Positions 8,594 through 16,953 of a stretch of DNA of 64,000 bases are shown here, in pieces. Origin of the DNA: DASSTJ01 sp035707965 (GTDB lineage Bacteria > Actinomycetota > Actinomycetes > Actinomycetales > Angustibacteraceae); NCBI GenBank assembly GCA_035707965.1, contig DASSTJ010000069.1:8300-72299 (forward strand). Direction: 5' to 3'. Positions within the stretch are counted from its first letter, which is position 1. The number at the start of each line of letters is the position of its first letter. The notes below the pieces were generated by a model. That model worked only from the letters and a program-made list of their open reading frames with translations. It was not told the DNA's origin and did not search any database. The translations under genes and the position numbers were made by a program.

Positions 8594-10425
8594 CAGTCCT
8601 CCCGATCCCACGTGGGGCTGGCGCCCCGCGCGAACTGGATGTCGTCGTTGCTCACCCCGGCGGGCACCATCGGCCACACCATCGCGTCCCGGTGGACGAC
8701 GAAGTCGACGACCACCGGACGGTCGTTGATGGCCATGGCGGCCTCGATGGTCGCGTCGACGTCCTCCGGCCGTTCGCAGCGCAGGCCCGCGCAGCCGTAC
8801 GCGTCGGCGAGCTTGACGAAGTCCGGGATCCGGCGCGCCGCCCCTGTGTGCAGGTCCGTGTTGCTGTAGCGCTCGCCGTAGAACAGCGTCTGCCACTGCC
8901 GCACCATGCCGAGGCTGGAGTTGTTGATCACGGCGACCTTGATGGGGATCTCGTTGATGACGCAGGTCGCGAGCTCCTGGTTGGTCATCTGGAAGCAGCC
9001 GTCGCCGTCGATCGCCCAGACGGTGCGCCCGGGCTGACCAGCCTTGGCTCCCATGGCGGCCGGCACGGCGAAGCCCATCGTGCCGAGACCGCCCGAGTTG
9101 ATCCAGGTGTTGGGCTGCTCGTAGGAGATGAACTGGGCCGCCCACATCTGGTGCTGACCGACGCCTGCGACGTAGATGGTGTCGGGGTCGCTGATCGCCC
9201 CGATCCTGCTGATGACGTGCTGGGGCGAGACCGTGCCGTCGTCCGGGTCGGTGTACCCCAGCGGGTAGGTCTCGCGCCAGCCCTTCACGTCCGCCCACCA
9301 GGTGGCGTAGTCGGGGCGGCTGCCGGCGTCGTGCTCGGCTCGCACGGCGACGATCAGCTCCGAGATGACCTCACGGGCGTCGCCCACGATGGGCACGTCG
9401 GCAAGCCGGTTCTTCGAGATCTCGGCGGGGTCGATGTCGGCGTGGATCACGCGTGCGTGGGGCGCGAACGTCGACAGCTGCCCCGTGACGCGGTCGTCGA
9501 AGCGAGCGCCGAGGTTGACGATGAGGTCCGACCGCTGCAGCGCCGTGACCGCCGCGACCGTGCCGTGCATGCCTGGCATGCCGAGGTGGGACGGGTGCGT
9601 GTCGGGCAGCGCCCCCCGGGCCATCAGCGTGGTGACCACGGGGATGCCGGTGAGGTCGACCAGCTCGCGCAGCTGCTCGCTCGCACCCGCGCGGATCACG
9701 CCGCCGCCGACGTAGAGGACCGGCCGTCGCGAGGTGGCGATGAGCCGTGCGGCCTCACGCACCTGCTTGCTGTGCGGCTTGGTGACGGGGTGGTAGCCGG
9801 CCAGCTCGACGTGAGAAGGCCACTCGAACGTGGTCTGGGCCTGCAGGGCGTCCTTGCTGATGTCGACGAGCACCGGCCCCGGGCGGCCGGTTCCGGCGAT
9901 GTGGAACGCCTCCGCGATCACGCGGGGGATCTCGTCGGCGTTCGTCACCAGGTAGTTGTGCTTGGTGATGGGCATCGTGATGCCCCGGATGTCGGCCTCC
10001 TGGAAGGCGTCCGTGCCGATCGAGGACGACGACACCTGACCGGTGATGGCCACCATCGGCACTGAGTCCATGTACGCGTCCGCGAGGGGCGTCACGAGGT
10101 TCGTCGCGCCAGGCCCCGACGTGGCCATGCACACGCCGACGCGACCGGTCGCAGCCGCGTACCCCTGGGCGGCGTGCCCAGCACCCTGCTCGTGGCGCAC
10201 GAGGACGTGCCGCACCTTCGCGGAGTCGAGCAGCGGGTCGTATGCGGGGAGGATGGCGCCACCCGGGATCCCGAAGACGACCTCGACGCCGGCGTTCTCG
10301 AGCGACCGGACCAGGCTCTGGGCACCCGTCATCACCGTTCGCTGCTTGTTCACGGCCCCCGCCAGGTCGGACGGGCTGACCGTCCGCCCTGCCGGCGCCC
10401 CTTCCGCAGCCCTGCCTGCGCTCAC
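8593..10425 (-). CDS. ilvB: Acetolactate synthase catalytic (large) subunit
   Basis: 610 residues, ThDP- and FAD-dependent. Condenses pyruvate with pyruvate or 2-oxobutyrate, the first common step to Val/Leu/Ile. The catalytic glutamate region HEQGAGHAAQGYA, the FAD domain and the C-terminal ThDP/Mg motif WAIDGDGCFQMTNQELAT...NNSSLGM are all present. GTG start with GGAGAG upstream; about 20 poorly conserved residues precede the conserved part, so an internal GTG is possible. Expression appears to be controlled by the leader peptide and terminator at 10500-10595. Confidence 0.96.
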   Translation of the reverse strand: MSAGRAAEGAPAGRTVSPSDLAGAVNKQRTVMTGAQSLVRSLENAGVEVVFGIPGGAILPAYDPLLDSAKVRHVLVRHEQGAGHAAQGYAAATGRVGVCMATSGPGATNLVTPLADAYMDSVPMVAITGQVSSSSIGTDAFQEADIRGITMPITKHNYLVTNADEIPRVIAEAFHIAGTGRPGPVLVDISKDALQAQTTFEWPSHVELAGYHPVTKPHSKQVREAARLIATSRRPVLYVGGGVIRAGASEQLRELVDLTGIPVVTTLMARGALPDTHPSHLGMPGMHGTVAAVTALQRSDLIVNLGARFDDRVTGQLSTFAPHARVIHADIDPAEISKNRLADVPIVGDAREVISELIVAVRAEHDAGSRPDYATWWADVKGWRETYPLGYTDPDDGTVSPQHVISRIGAISDPDTIYVAGVGQHQMWAAQFISYEQPNTWINSGGLGTMGFAVPAAMGAKAGQPGRTVWAIDGDGCFQMTNQELATCVINEIPIKVAVINNSSLGMVRQWQTLFYGERYSNTDLHTGAARRIPDFVKLADAYGCAGLRCERPEDVDATIEAAMAINDRPVVVDFVVHRDAMVWPMVPAGVSNDDIQFARGASPTWDRED

Positions 10426-10499
10426 GTCGTCACCATTCTCTCCGGTCTCGCGGTCGGTGCCGCAGACCCCCGTCTTCGTGGATCGCTCGTCCTAGAACG

Positions 10500-10538
10500 A
10501 AAAAACCCCTCCGACCCGGGTGCGGGACAGTGAGGGGT
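10500..10538 (-). terminator. Attenuator terminator upstream of ilvB
   Basis: On the minus strand ACCCCTC (10538-10532) pairs with GAGGGGT (10511-10505), followed by a run of T residues (10505-10500). This is the only intrinsic terminator with a clear U-tract I see in the window. It lies 18 bases after the stop of the leader peptide and 75 bases before ilvB, the layout of a transcription attenuator. Confidence 0.8.
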
Positions 10539-10556
10539 GAGCGCGCTGGCTGGGTG

Positions 10557-10595
10557 TCAGCCGGCGCGCTGTCCGAGTACGACGAGCGTACGCAT
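10557..10595 (-). CDS. ilvB leader peptide (MRTLVVLGQRAG)
   Basis: 12-residue peptide with four consecutive Leu/Val codons (L-V-V-L), directly followed by the ilvB attenuator. The pattern closely matches the short MRT-type leader peptides I recall before ilvB in Streptomyces. When charged Leu/Val tRNA is scarce, ribosomes stall on these codons and the downstream terminator is avoided. Too short for ordinary gene finding. Weak GGGGGAA upstream. Confidence 0.8.
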   Translation of the reverse strand: MRTLVVLGQRAG

Positions 10596-10602
10596 GGGCA
10601 CA

Positions 10603-10653
10603 CGTTCCCCCGGGACCACGTCAGGTGTCAACTCTGTGAGACACACGTCTCAC
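10603..10653 (-). promoter_or_regulatory. Candidate promoter/operator region of ilvBNC
   Basis: A consensus TTGACA (10632-10627) lies 18 bases before a poor -10 position (GGAACG), which is 7 bases before the leader-peptide ATG, so a leaderless leader mRNA fits by spacing. Just upstream, GTGAGAC (10636-10642) and GTCTCAC (10647-10653) form a perfect inverted repeat that overlaps the stop of the preceding GGDEF-EAL gene. It could be that gene's terminator or an operator. The -10 is not convincing. Confidence 0.35.
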
Positions 10654-12146
10654 CAGGCGGACGAGCTGTCCCAGCGCTCCGACGACCTGGGCAGGTGCGC
10701 GACCTCGTCGGACACCTCGACCACGAACGGGCCGCCCGCGAGGCAGCGCAGCATCGCGTCCGGGTCCAGGGGTGGGGAGAACAGGTATCCCTGACCGTTC
10801 TCGACACCGAGCCCTCGGAGGAGCCGCAGCTGGCGGGCGGTCTCGACACCTTCGACCGTGACCGTCAGACCGAGGTCGTGCCCCAGCCCCACCATCGAGC
10901 GCAGCAGTGCCGTCACGTCGTCCAGCTGGCCGAAGCCCTGCAGGAAGGCGCGATCCACCTTGAGAGTGCTCACCGGCAGTCGGCGCAGGTACCCCAGCGA
11001 GGAGTAGCCGGTGCCGAAGTCGTCGACCGCCAGGCGAACGCCCAGACCGCACAGTCGCTCCAACGCGCTGATGCTCGCACCGGCCTGCTCCAGCAGCACC
11101 GTCTCGGTGATCTCCAGCGTGAGCCGGTCCGGAGACAGGCCGCACCGGCGCAGGGTCCGGTCCACCAGCGGCACGAGGTCGGGGTCGGCGAGCTGCTGCA
11201 CCGAGACGTTGACCGCGACCCTCACCGGGTAGCCGGACGACGACCAGGTCGCCGCGCGTTCGAGGGCCTGCCCGAGCACCCAGGCTCCGACGGCGTGGAT
11301 CTGGCCAGCCGCCTCCGCCATGGCCACGAGCTCGGCTGGCTCCATCACCGTCGCGCCGTCCTCGTGCCAGCGCACCAACGCCTCCGCGCTCACGACGGCA
11401 CCGCTCGCCAGGTCGACGACGGGCTGGAACGCGATGCTGAGCCGGTTCTGCCGGATGGCCTCGTGCAACCGCTGCTCCAGGTCCACCCGTCGCCGGAACA
11501 CCTCGAGCATCTCGTCCGAGAAGACCACGACCCGGCCACGTCCCGAGTCCTTCGCCCGGTACATCGCGAGGTCCGCTCCCCGTACCAGCCCGAGCGGCCC
11601 CGTGCCCGCACCTCCGGACGACACCCCGACGCTCGCGCCGAGGAGCAGGCGCCTGCCGAGGACGTCGTACGAGCCGGACAACGACTCGACGAGCCGCTCC
11701 GCGACCTGGACCGCACTCGCGACGCCCGTGCCGGGCTCGAGCAGGACGGCGAACTCGTCACCCCCGAACCGTGCCGCGAGGTCATGGGGCCGGACCGTCG
11801 AGCGGACCCGTCGAGCCGCCTCAGCGAGCAGCTCGTCGCCCGCCGTGTGGCCGCTCGTGTCGTTCACCCGCTTGAAGCCGTCGAGGTCGCAGAACAGCAT
11901 GCAGACCTCTCGACCCTCCCGGCTGACCTCCGGGGCAGCGAACCGGGCCGACAGCTCGGCGTCGAAGGCGGCCCGGTTGGGCAAGCCCGTCAGGGGATCT
12001 CTGAACGCAGCCTCGTGCAGGCGCTGGCGGACGCGCTCCCGCTCGGCGTCCAGCGCCAGAGCCACCCGACGCGCGACCTCAGCCTCGACGCAGTCCTCCG
12101 AGGGGGCGCGTCGTAGCCGCGCGCTGAGCCGCGACCGCGCCGTCAT
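10650..12146 (-). CDS. Soluble GGDEF-EAL protein (c-di-GMP synthesis/hydrolysis)
   Basis: 498 residues from the ATG at 12146. A short basic and helical N-terminus (about 60 residues, no membrane or PAS domain) leads into GGDEF (motif at 128-132) and EAL (EALVRW at 255). The diguanylate cyclase signature is intact, with an RPHD inhibitory-site motif five residues before it. The EAL domain keeps EITET, DDFGTG and VEGVET, so both activities are possible. Start uncertain: 12206 is open in frame but lies inside the ilvD terminator hairpin; 12146 has a -10-like CACACT 7 bases upstream. Sits between ilvB and ilvD without functional link. Confidence 0.88.
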   Translation of the reverse strand: MTARSRLSARLRRAPSEDCVEAEVARRVALALDAERERVRQRLHEAAFRDPLTGLPNRAAFDAELSARFAAPEVSREGREVCMLFCDLDGFKRVNDTSGHTAGDELLAEAARRVRSTVRPHDLAARFGGDEFAVLLEPGTGVASAVQVAERLVESLSGSYDVLGRRLLLGASVGVSSGGAGTGPLGLVRGADLAMYRAKDSGRGRVVVFSDEMLEVFRRRVDLEQRLHEAIRQNRLSIAFQPVVDLASGAVVSAEALVRWHEDGATVMEPAELVAMAEAAGQIHAVGAWVLGQALERAATWSSSGYPVRVAVNVSVQQLADPDLVPLVDRTLRRCGLSPDRLTLEITETVLLEQAGASISALERLCGLGVRLAVDDFGTGYSSLGYLRRLPVSTLKVDRAFLQGFGQLDDVTALLRSMVGLGHDLGLTVTVEGVETARQLRLLRGLGVENGQGYLFSPPLDPDAMLRCLAGGPFVVEVSDEVAHLPRSSERWDSSSAW

Positions 12147-12177
12147 GCGCGTCAGTGTGGCGCAGGACAGGACGCGG

Positions 12178-12220
12178 GTCACGGACGCTCGCCGCATGTC
12201 GATCATGCGACGTCCGTGAC
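12178..12220 (-). terminator. Hairpin downstream of ilvD
   Basis: Perfect 10-base outer arms (GTCACGGACG 12178-12187, complement 12211-12220) and a 6-base inner stem (CGCATG 12193-12198, CATGCG 12204-12209) with a 5-base loop, starting 7 bases after the ilvD stop. No T-run. Confidence 0.65.
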
Positions 12221-12227
12221 GAACGGC

Positions 12228-13961
12228 TCAGCCGCAGACCGCCCCCTGCGCCGCAGAGCCCACCAGCTTGGCGTACTTCGCGAGCACACCACGGGTGTAC
12301 CGGGGTGCCGGCGGTTGCCAGCCCGGACGGCGGGCAGCCAGCTCGTCGTCGTCCACCAGGAGGTCGAGGAGGCCCTGGGCGACGTCGAGCCGGATGCGGT
12401 CGCCGTCTCGCACGAACGCGATCGGGCCGCCGTCGACGGCCTCCGGCGCGACGTGCCCGACGCACAGCCCGGTCGTGCCGCCCGAGAAGCGACCGTCGGT
12501 GAGCAGCAGCACGTCCTTGCCGAGGCCGGCGCCCTTGATGGCCGCGGTGATCGCGAGCATCTCGCGCATGCCCGGGCCGCCCTTGGGGCCCTCGTAGCGG
12601 ATCACCACGACGTCACCGGCCGTCGTCGTGCCGTCCTCGAGAGCGTCCAGCGCTGCTCGTTCGCCGTCGAAGACGCGAGCCACTCCCTCGAAGACGTCCG
12701 AGTCGAAGCCGGCCGACTTCACGACCGCGCCTTCCGGCGCCAGCGAGCCGTGCAGGATCGTGATGCCGCCGGTGCGGTGGATGGGGTTGTCCAGCTCTCG
12801 CAGGATCTTGCCGTCCGGGTCCGGCGGGTCGATCGCCGCGAGGTTCTCGGCGACGGTCAGACCGGTGACGGTGAGGCAGTCGCCGTGCAGCAGGCCGGCG
12901 TCGAGCAGCGCCTTCATCACGACCGGCACGCCGCCGATGCGGTCGACGTCGTTCATCACGTACCGCCCGAAGGGCTTGAGGTCGCCGAGGTGGGGCACCC
13001 GCGCACCGACGCGGGTGAAGTCGTCCAGCGACAGCTCGACCTCGGCCTCGCGCGCGATGGCCAGCAGGTGCAGGACGGCGTTCGTGGAGCCGCCGAAGGC
13101 CATGACGACGGCGATGGCGTTCTCGAACGCCTCCTTCGTCATGATCTGGCGCGCCGTGATGCCCTTGCGCAGCATGCCGACGACGGCCTCGCCTGACAGG
13201 TGCGCGAACTTGTCCCGGCGGCGGTCGGCGGACGGCGGGGCGGCGGAGCCGGGGACCGACATGCCCATGGCCTCGGCAACCGACGCCATCGTGTTGGCCG
13301 TGTACATGCCGCCGCAGGCACCCTCGCCCGGGCAGATGGCGCGCTCGATGCGGTCGACGTCCTCCCTGCTCATCAGGCCACGGGCGCAGGCGCCGACCGC
13401 CTCGAACGCGTCGATGATCGTGACGTTGTCCTTCACGGTGCCGTCGGAGAGCTTGACCCAGCCGGGGGCGATCGACCCGGCGTAGAGGAAGACGGACGCC
13501 AGGTCGAGGCGTGCGGCCGCCATGAGCATGCCGGGCAACGACTTGTCGCAGCCGGCCAGCAGCACCGAGCCATCCAGCCGCTCAGCCTGCATGACGGTCT
13601 CGACGCTGTCGGCGATGACCTCGCGCGACACCAGCGAGAAGTGCATGCCCTCGTGCCCCATGGAGATGCCGTCGGAGACCGAGATCGTGCCGAACTCCAG
13701 CGGGTAGCCGCCGGCGGCGTGGACGCCCTCCTTCGCGGCCTTCGCCAGCCGGTCGAGCGAGAGGTTGCACGGCGTGATCTCGTTCCAGGACGAGGCGATG
13801 CCGATCTGCGGCTTCTCCCAGTCCTGGTCTCCCATGCCGACGGCTCGCAGCATGCCGCGCGCGGCGGTCTTCTCGAGACCGTCGGTCACGTCGCGGCTGC
13901 GCGGCTTGATGTCCGGTGTCGTGGTGCTGCCCGGTCTCGTGGTGCTGTCCGCCGTCGTCAT
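12228..13961 (-). CDS. ilvD: Dihydroxy-acid dehydratase
   Basis: 577 residues, normal length. Iron-sulfur enzyme that dehydrates 2,3-dihydroxy-isovalerate and -methylvalerate to the 2-keto acids used by IlvE. Cluster and active-site signatures are visible: LLAGCDKSLPGMLMAAARLD, CPGEGACGGMYTANTMA and GRFSGGTTGLCVGHVAPEA. The first 20 or so residues are variable. A TAGACT -10 hexamer 6 bases before the ATG points to a leaderless mRNA. It is separated from ilvBNC by a GGDEF-EAL gene, so it is not in the attenuated operon. Confidence 0.97.
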   Translation of the reverse strand: MTTADSTTRPGSTTTPDIKPRSRDVTDGLEKTAARGMLRAVGMGDQDWEKPQIGIASSWNEITPCNLSLDRLAKAAKEGVHAAGGYPLEFGTISVSDGISMGHEGMHFSLVSREVIADSVETVMQAERLDGSVLLAGCDKSLPGMLMAAARLDLASVFLYAGSIAPGWVKLSDGTVKDNVTIIDAFEAVGACARGLMSREDVDRIERAICPGEGACGGMYTANTMASVAEAMGMSVPGSAAPPSADRRRDKFAHLSGEAVVGMLRKGITARQIMTKEAFENAIAVVMAFGGSTNAVLHLLAIAREAEVELSLDDFTRVGARVPHLGDLKPFGRYVMNDVDRIGGVPVVMKALLDAGLLHGDCLTVTGLTVAENLAAIDPPDPDGKILRELDNPIHRTGGITILHGSLAPEGAVVKSAGFDSDVFEGVARVFDGERAALDALEDGTTTAGDVVVIRYEGPKGGPGMREMLAITAAIKGAGLGKDVLLLTDGRFSGGTTGLCVGHVAPEAVDGGPIAFVRDGDRIRLDVAQGLLDLLVDDDELAARRPGWQPPAPRYTRGVLAKYAKLVGSAAQGAVCG

Positions 13962-13967
13962 GCGCGG

Positions 13968-13973
13968 AGTCTA
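13968..13973 (-). promoter_or_regulatory. Leaderless-type -10 element before ilvD
   Basis: TAGACT ends 6 bases before the ilvD ATG; no Shine-Dalgarno sequence. The remaining 13974-14042 shows nothing clear. Confidence 0.5.
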
Positions 13974-14042
13974 GGACGCACGTCCCCGGAGGCGGGCGGG
14001 CGTCCACCATGACGTCCGCCACCGCCGGTGCGCCGCGGCCGG

Positions 14043-14327
14043 TCAGCCGCCTGCGACGGATGGCAGCACGTGCACGACCGCGCCGTCCGGCACCGGCGTC
14101 GTGAGGCCGCCAGTGCGCCGGACGTCCTCGCCGTCCACGAACACGTTGACGTGCTTGCGGATCGCACCGGTGTCGTCCCGCAGCCGCCGACCGAGCACGG
14201 GCCACTCCTCGCTCACGAGCTCCAGCACCGCCCCCACCCGAGCGTCGTCAGGCAGGTCGACCTCGAGGCGGTCGCGTCCGGCGGCGTGCTCGCGCAGGAC
14301 GCCGGGCAGCAGCACCACCGCTCTCAT
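14043..14327 (-). CDS. MoaD/ThiS-family ubiquitin-like protein
   Basis: 94 residues with the beta-grasp layout of MoaD/ThiS (VVLLPGVLREHAAG, then LEVDLPDDARVGAVLELV, then HVNVFVDGEDVR) and a C-terminal ...PSVAGG. The terminal Gly-Gly is the part adenylylated and turned into a thiocarboxylate, or conjugated, in this family. No E1-like (MoeB/ThiF) gene or molybdopterin or thiamin genes lie nearby. It follows the BNR-repeat protein by 18 bases. I recall this pairing in other actinobacteria, but its function is unknown to me. Confidence 0.82.
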   Translation of the reverse strand: MRAVVLLPGVLREHAAGRDRLEVDLPDDARVGAVLELVSEEWPVLGRRLRDDTGAIRKHVNVFVDGEDVRRTGGLTTPVPDGAVVHVLPSVAGG

Positions 14328-14345
14328 GACACCGACCTCACGCGC

Positions 14346-15440
14346 TCATCCGTTCGACGGGACGACGGCAGCCCGGACGCAGAGCACGTCCGGAAGGTGG
14401 TCGGCGACGACGCCGAACGACTCCCCCTCGTCGGCGCTGCCGTAGACGGTGCCGTCGCGCGTGCCGATGTAGACCCCCGTGGGATCGGCGTCGTCCACGG
14501 CAGCGGCGTCACGCAGCACCGTGTTCCAGCACTGGTCGGGCAGCCCGGAGGCGTTCTCGTGCCACGACCGGCCGCCGTCGCGCGTGCGGTGCACCCGCAG
14601 TCGTCCGCCCGGTGGCAGTCGCTCCCGATCGGCAGTCAGCGGCACCACCCACGCCGTGCCGCCGACCTTGGGGTGGGCCAGCATGACGAAGCCGAAGTCG
14701 GCCGGGAGGCCGTCCGCGATGGACACCCACTGGGCGCCGCCGTCGTCCGTGCGGTAGACGCCGTGGTGGTTCTGGGCGTACATGCGCCGCGGATCCTCGG
14801 CGTCGCGGGCCACCTTGTGGACGCACTGACCGAACTCCGGGTCCGGGTCCGGCATGAAGTAGGCGCTGATCCCGCGGTTGGCCGGGCTCCACGAGGTGCC
14901 GCCGTCCTCGCTGACGTAGACGCCACCGGTGCTCATGGCGACCACGACCCGTTGGTCGTCCTCGGGGTCGGGCAGCACGGTGTGGACGGCGGCGCCACCT
15001 TGGCCGGGCCACCACTCGGGACGGTGCGGGTGGTCCCACAGCCCGCGCACCAGCGAGAAGCTCTCACCGTCGTCCTCGCTGCGCCACAGGGACGTCGGCT
15101 CGGCCCCGGCCCAGACGACTCCGGGTCGCCCGGGGTCGGGCGCGATCTGCCACACCCGTTCCAGCGACGCACCGGTGTCGGCGGGGAAGACCATGGCTCC
15201 CCCGTCGGGCTCGTGCCACGTCGAACCCAGGTCGTCGGAGCGCTGCACGGTCGGCCCCCAGTGCTCCGACCGGGCGCCGACGAGCACCCGGTGGCCCGCC
15301 CGCGTGTCGATCGCCACGGACGGGATCTCCACCATCGGCAGATGGGGACCGGTGACCTGCCAGCCTCGGCGGTCCTCGCTGGTCGCCAGGAACAGCCCCT
15401 TGCGGGTGCCGATCGCGACGAGCGTCTGCGTGTCTGCCAT
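14346..15440 (-). CDS. BNR/sialidase-like beta-propeller protein
   Basis: 364 residues, no signal peptide, so probably cytoplasmic. Repeated Asp-box (BNR) motifs are plain: SDDLGSTWHEPD, SEDDGESFSLV, SEDGGTSWSPA, TDDGGAQWV, TRDGGRSWHEN and SADEGESFG. They mark the blades of a sialidase/VPS10-type beta-propeller. The start opens with VAIGTRKGLFLATS, typical of the WD40/BNR 'glycosyl hydrolase' annotations. I cannot assign true sialidase residues. Good ribosome site (GGAGGGTGGG) before the ATG. It lies 28 bases after the 2-hydroxyacid dehydrogenase and 18 before the MoaD-like gene, so the three form one operon. Confidence 0.8.
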   Translation of the reverse strand: MADTQTLVAIGTRKGLFLATSEDRRGWQVTGPHLPMVEIPSVAIDTRAGHRVLVGARSEHWGPTVQRSDDLGSTWHEPDGGAMVFPADTGASLERVWQIAPDPGRPGVVWAGAEPTSLWRSEDDGESFSLVRGLWDHPHRPEWWPGQGGAAVHTVLPDPEDDQRVVVAMSTGGVYVSEDGGTSWSPANRGISAYFMPDPDPEFGQCVHKVARDAEDPRRMYAQNHHGVYRTDDGGAQWVSIADGLPADFGFVMLAHPKVGGTAWVVPLTADRERLPPGGRLRVHRTRDGGRSWHENASGLPDQCWNTVLRDAAAVDDADPTGVYIGTRDGTVYGSADEGESFGVVADHLPDVLCVRAAVVPSNG

Positions 15441-15468
15441 GCGACCCACCCTCCGGCCGGAGCGAACG

Positions 15469-16452
15469 TCAGTCCCCGTCCGACAGGGACTCGCTCCAGG
15501 TGCTCGGCACGACGATGCCTCTCGGACGGCGTCCTGTCGAGAGCCTTTCCAGCTGGCCTCGCAGCAGCGCCACCGCCCTGGGGAGGAACGCCGACGTCGG
15601 ACCACCGGTGTGCGGGCTGATGAGGACGCCCGGGGCCGTCCACAGGGGGTGGTCCGGCGGCAGCGGCTCGGGGTCGGTCACGTCGAGGCCGGCCCGCAGC
15701 CGCCCGCTCCGCAGCTCGGCGAGCAGGGCATCGGTGTCGACGACCGCCCCGCGCGCGACGTTCACCAGCACGGCGTCGTCCGGCATCACGGCGAGGAAGG
15801 CCGCGTCCACGAGGCCGCGCGTGGCGTCGGTGAGCGGCGTGGCGAGCACGACCACGTCGTGATGCGGCAGCAGCTCGTGCAGCTCGTCGACGCCGCGCAC
15901 CGGGACGCCGTCCGGACCGGGGGGTCGAGCCCGGGTCGCCACGCCGGTCACCGTCGTCTCGAACGCCAGCATGCGGTGCGCTACGGCACGGCCGACCCCG
16001 CCGTACCCGACGACGAGCACCCGGCGGTCCGCGAGCGACCGGTATCGGACGCCCTCGTCCGACGGCCAGTGCCCGACCTCCTGCGCGCGCACGAACTCCG
16101 GGACATCGCGCAATAGCGCCAGCGCGAGCGTCACGGCCAGCTCGGCGGTCGAGGTGTCGTGCACGCCCCGTGCGTTCGCCAGCGCCACGTCGTCCGGCAG
16201 GAACGGCAGCGCGTGCTCGAACCCGGCGGTCAGCGTCTGCACCAGCCGCAGGTTCGGGAGGTCGGCGAGCAGCGGCAGGCCCCGGGTGCCCGCCATGTAG
16301 GGCGGCACGACCACGCCGATGTCCTGGCCCTCGTCCGGCCGCTCGCGCAGCTCCCACAGCCGCAGCTCGATGCCGTCCGGCGGCGAGCCCACCCCGTCCA
16401 GCAGCGCCTGGTCCGGAAGCGTCACGACCAGCGGCTCAGCGGTAGCGGGCAT
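15469..16452 (-). CDS. D-isomer-specific 2-hydroxyacid dehydrogenase
   Basis: 327 residues. NAD-binding Rossmann motif VLVVGYGGVGRAVAHRM (middle of the protein), the substrate region NVARGAVVDTDAL with its arginine, the glutamate segment DVTDPEPLPPDHPLW, and the catalytic histidine in ISPHTGG. Reduces a 2-keto acid or oxidises a D-2-hydroxyacid; substrate not predictable. ATG at 16452 chosen because TAGCGT lies 7 bases upstream; an in-frame 11-residue extension would start inside that promoter. Confidence 0.9.
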   Translation of the reverse strand: MPATAEPLVVTLPDQALLDGVGSPPDGIELRLWELRERPDEGQDIGVVVPPYMAGTRGLPLLADLPNLRLVQTLTAGFEHALPFLPDDVALANARGVHDTSTAELAVTLALALLRDVPEFVRAQEVGHWPSDEGVRYRSLADRRVLVVGYGGVGRAVAHRMLAFETTVTGVATRARPPGPDGVPVRGVDELHELLPHHDVVVLATPLTDATRGLVDAAFLAVMPDDAVLVNVARGAVVDTDALLAELRSGRLRAGLDVTDPEPLPPDHPLWTAPGVLISPHTGGPTSAFLPRAVALLRGQLERLSTGRRPRGIVVPSTWSESLSDGD

Positions 16453-16459
16453 GGCGACC

Positions 16460-16465
16460 ACGCTA
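16460..16465 (-). promoter_or_regulatory. Leaderless-type -10 element before the 2-hydroxyacid dehydrogenase
   Basis: TAGCGT ends 7 bases before ATG 16452. Confidence 0.45.
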
Positions 16466-16512
16466 TCCAGTCGCCAAGGGGTCAAACCGTTCGCGGCGCA
16501 CGCGCTCGCGGG

Positions 16513-16953
16513 TCAGGGCGCGACGACGCGGATCCTGGCCGCTGGCACAGCGGCGGCAAGGGCGTTGATGTCGTCCGGATCACTGGTGACCACCAGACCT
16601 CCGCCGTGCGCCACTGCCACGGCCACCGTGTGCGCATCCACGATCCGGTCGCTTCGGCTGCGCGTCGCCGCAAGGATCGCCCCTACCTGCCGGGCAAGGG
16701 TGAAGTCCGTGTCGACGAGCCGAACCGGCGGCCGTTCTCCCTGAGTGGCCTCGTGCCGGTGAAGGGCAGCTTCGAGACGACGGGTCCGCTGCTGGCCGCG
16801 CGCGACCTCCGCGCACACCAGGGTGGGCACCAGAACTTCCCTGCCGCGCCGGTGCGCCTCTGCAAGAAGCGCGCGGATCGAGTCCGACGGACGTGCTCGG
16901 GCCAGCGCCTCTAGACCCGCGGAGTCCAGGACAAGAGGGGACGAGGCCGTCAT
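16513..16953 (-). CDS. PIN-domain toxin (VapC-like)
   Basis: 146 residues. The PIN fold acids are in place: Asp in VLDSAG near the N-terminus, Glu in LVCAEVARG (about 49), Asp in DRIVDAHTVAVA (about 105) and Asp in VTSDPDDI (about 125). VapC toxins are Mg2+-dependent ribonucleases that usually cut tRNA or rRNA. Start overlaps the antitoxin stop by 4 bases, the standard antitoxin-first arrangement. Confidence 0.88.
   Translation of the reverse strand: MTASSPLVLDSAGLEALARARPSDSIRALLAEAHRRGREVLVPTLVCAEVARGQQRTRRLEAALHRHEATQGERPPVRLVDTDFTLARQVGAILAATRSRSDRIVDAHTVAVAVAHGGGLVVTSDPDDINALAAAVPAARIRVVAP

Noticed and set aside
14346..15440. True secreted sialidase
   Set aside because: Asp-box repeats are present but there is no signal peptide, and I cannot find the arginine triad or FRIP motif.
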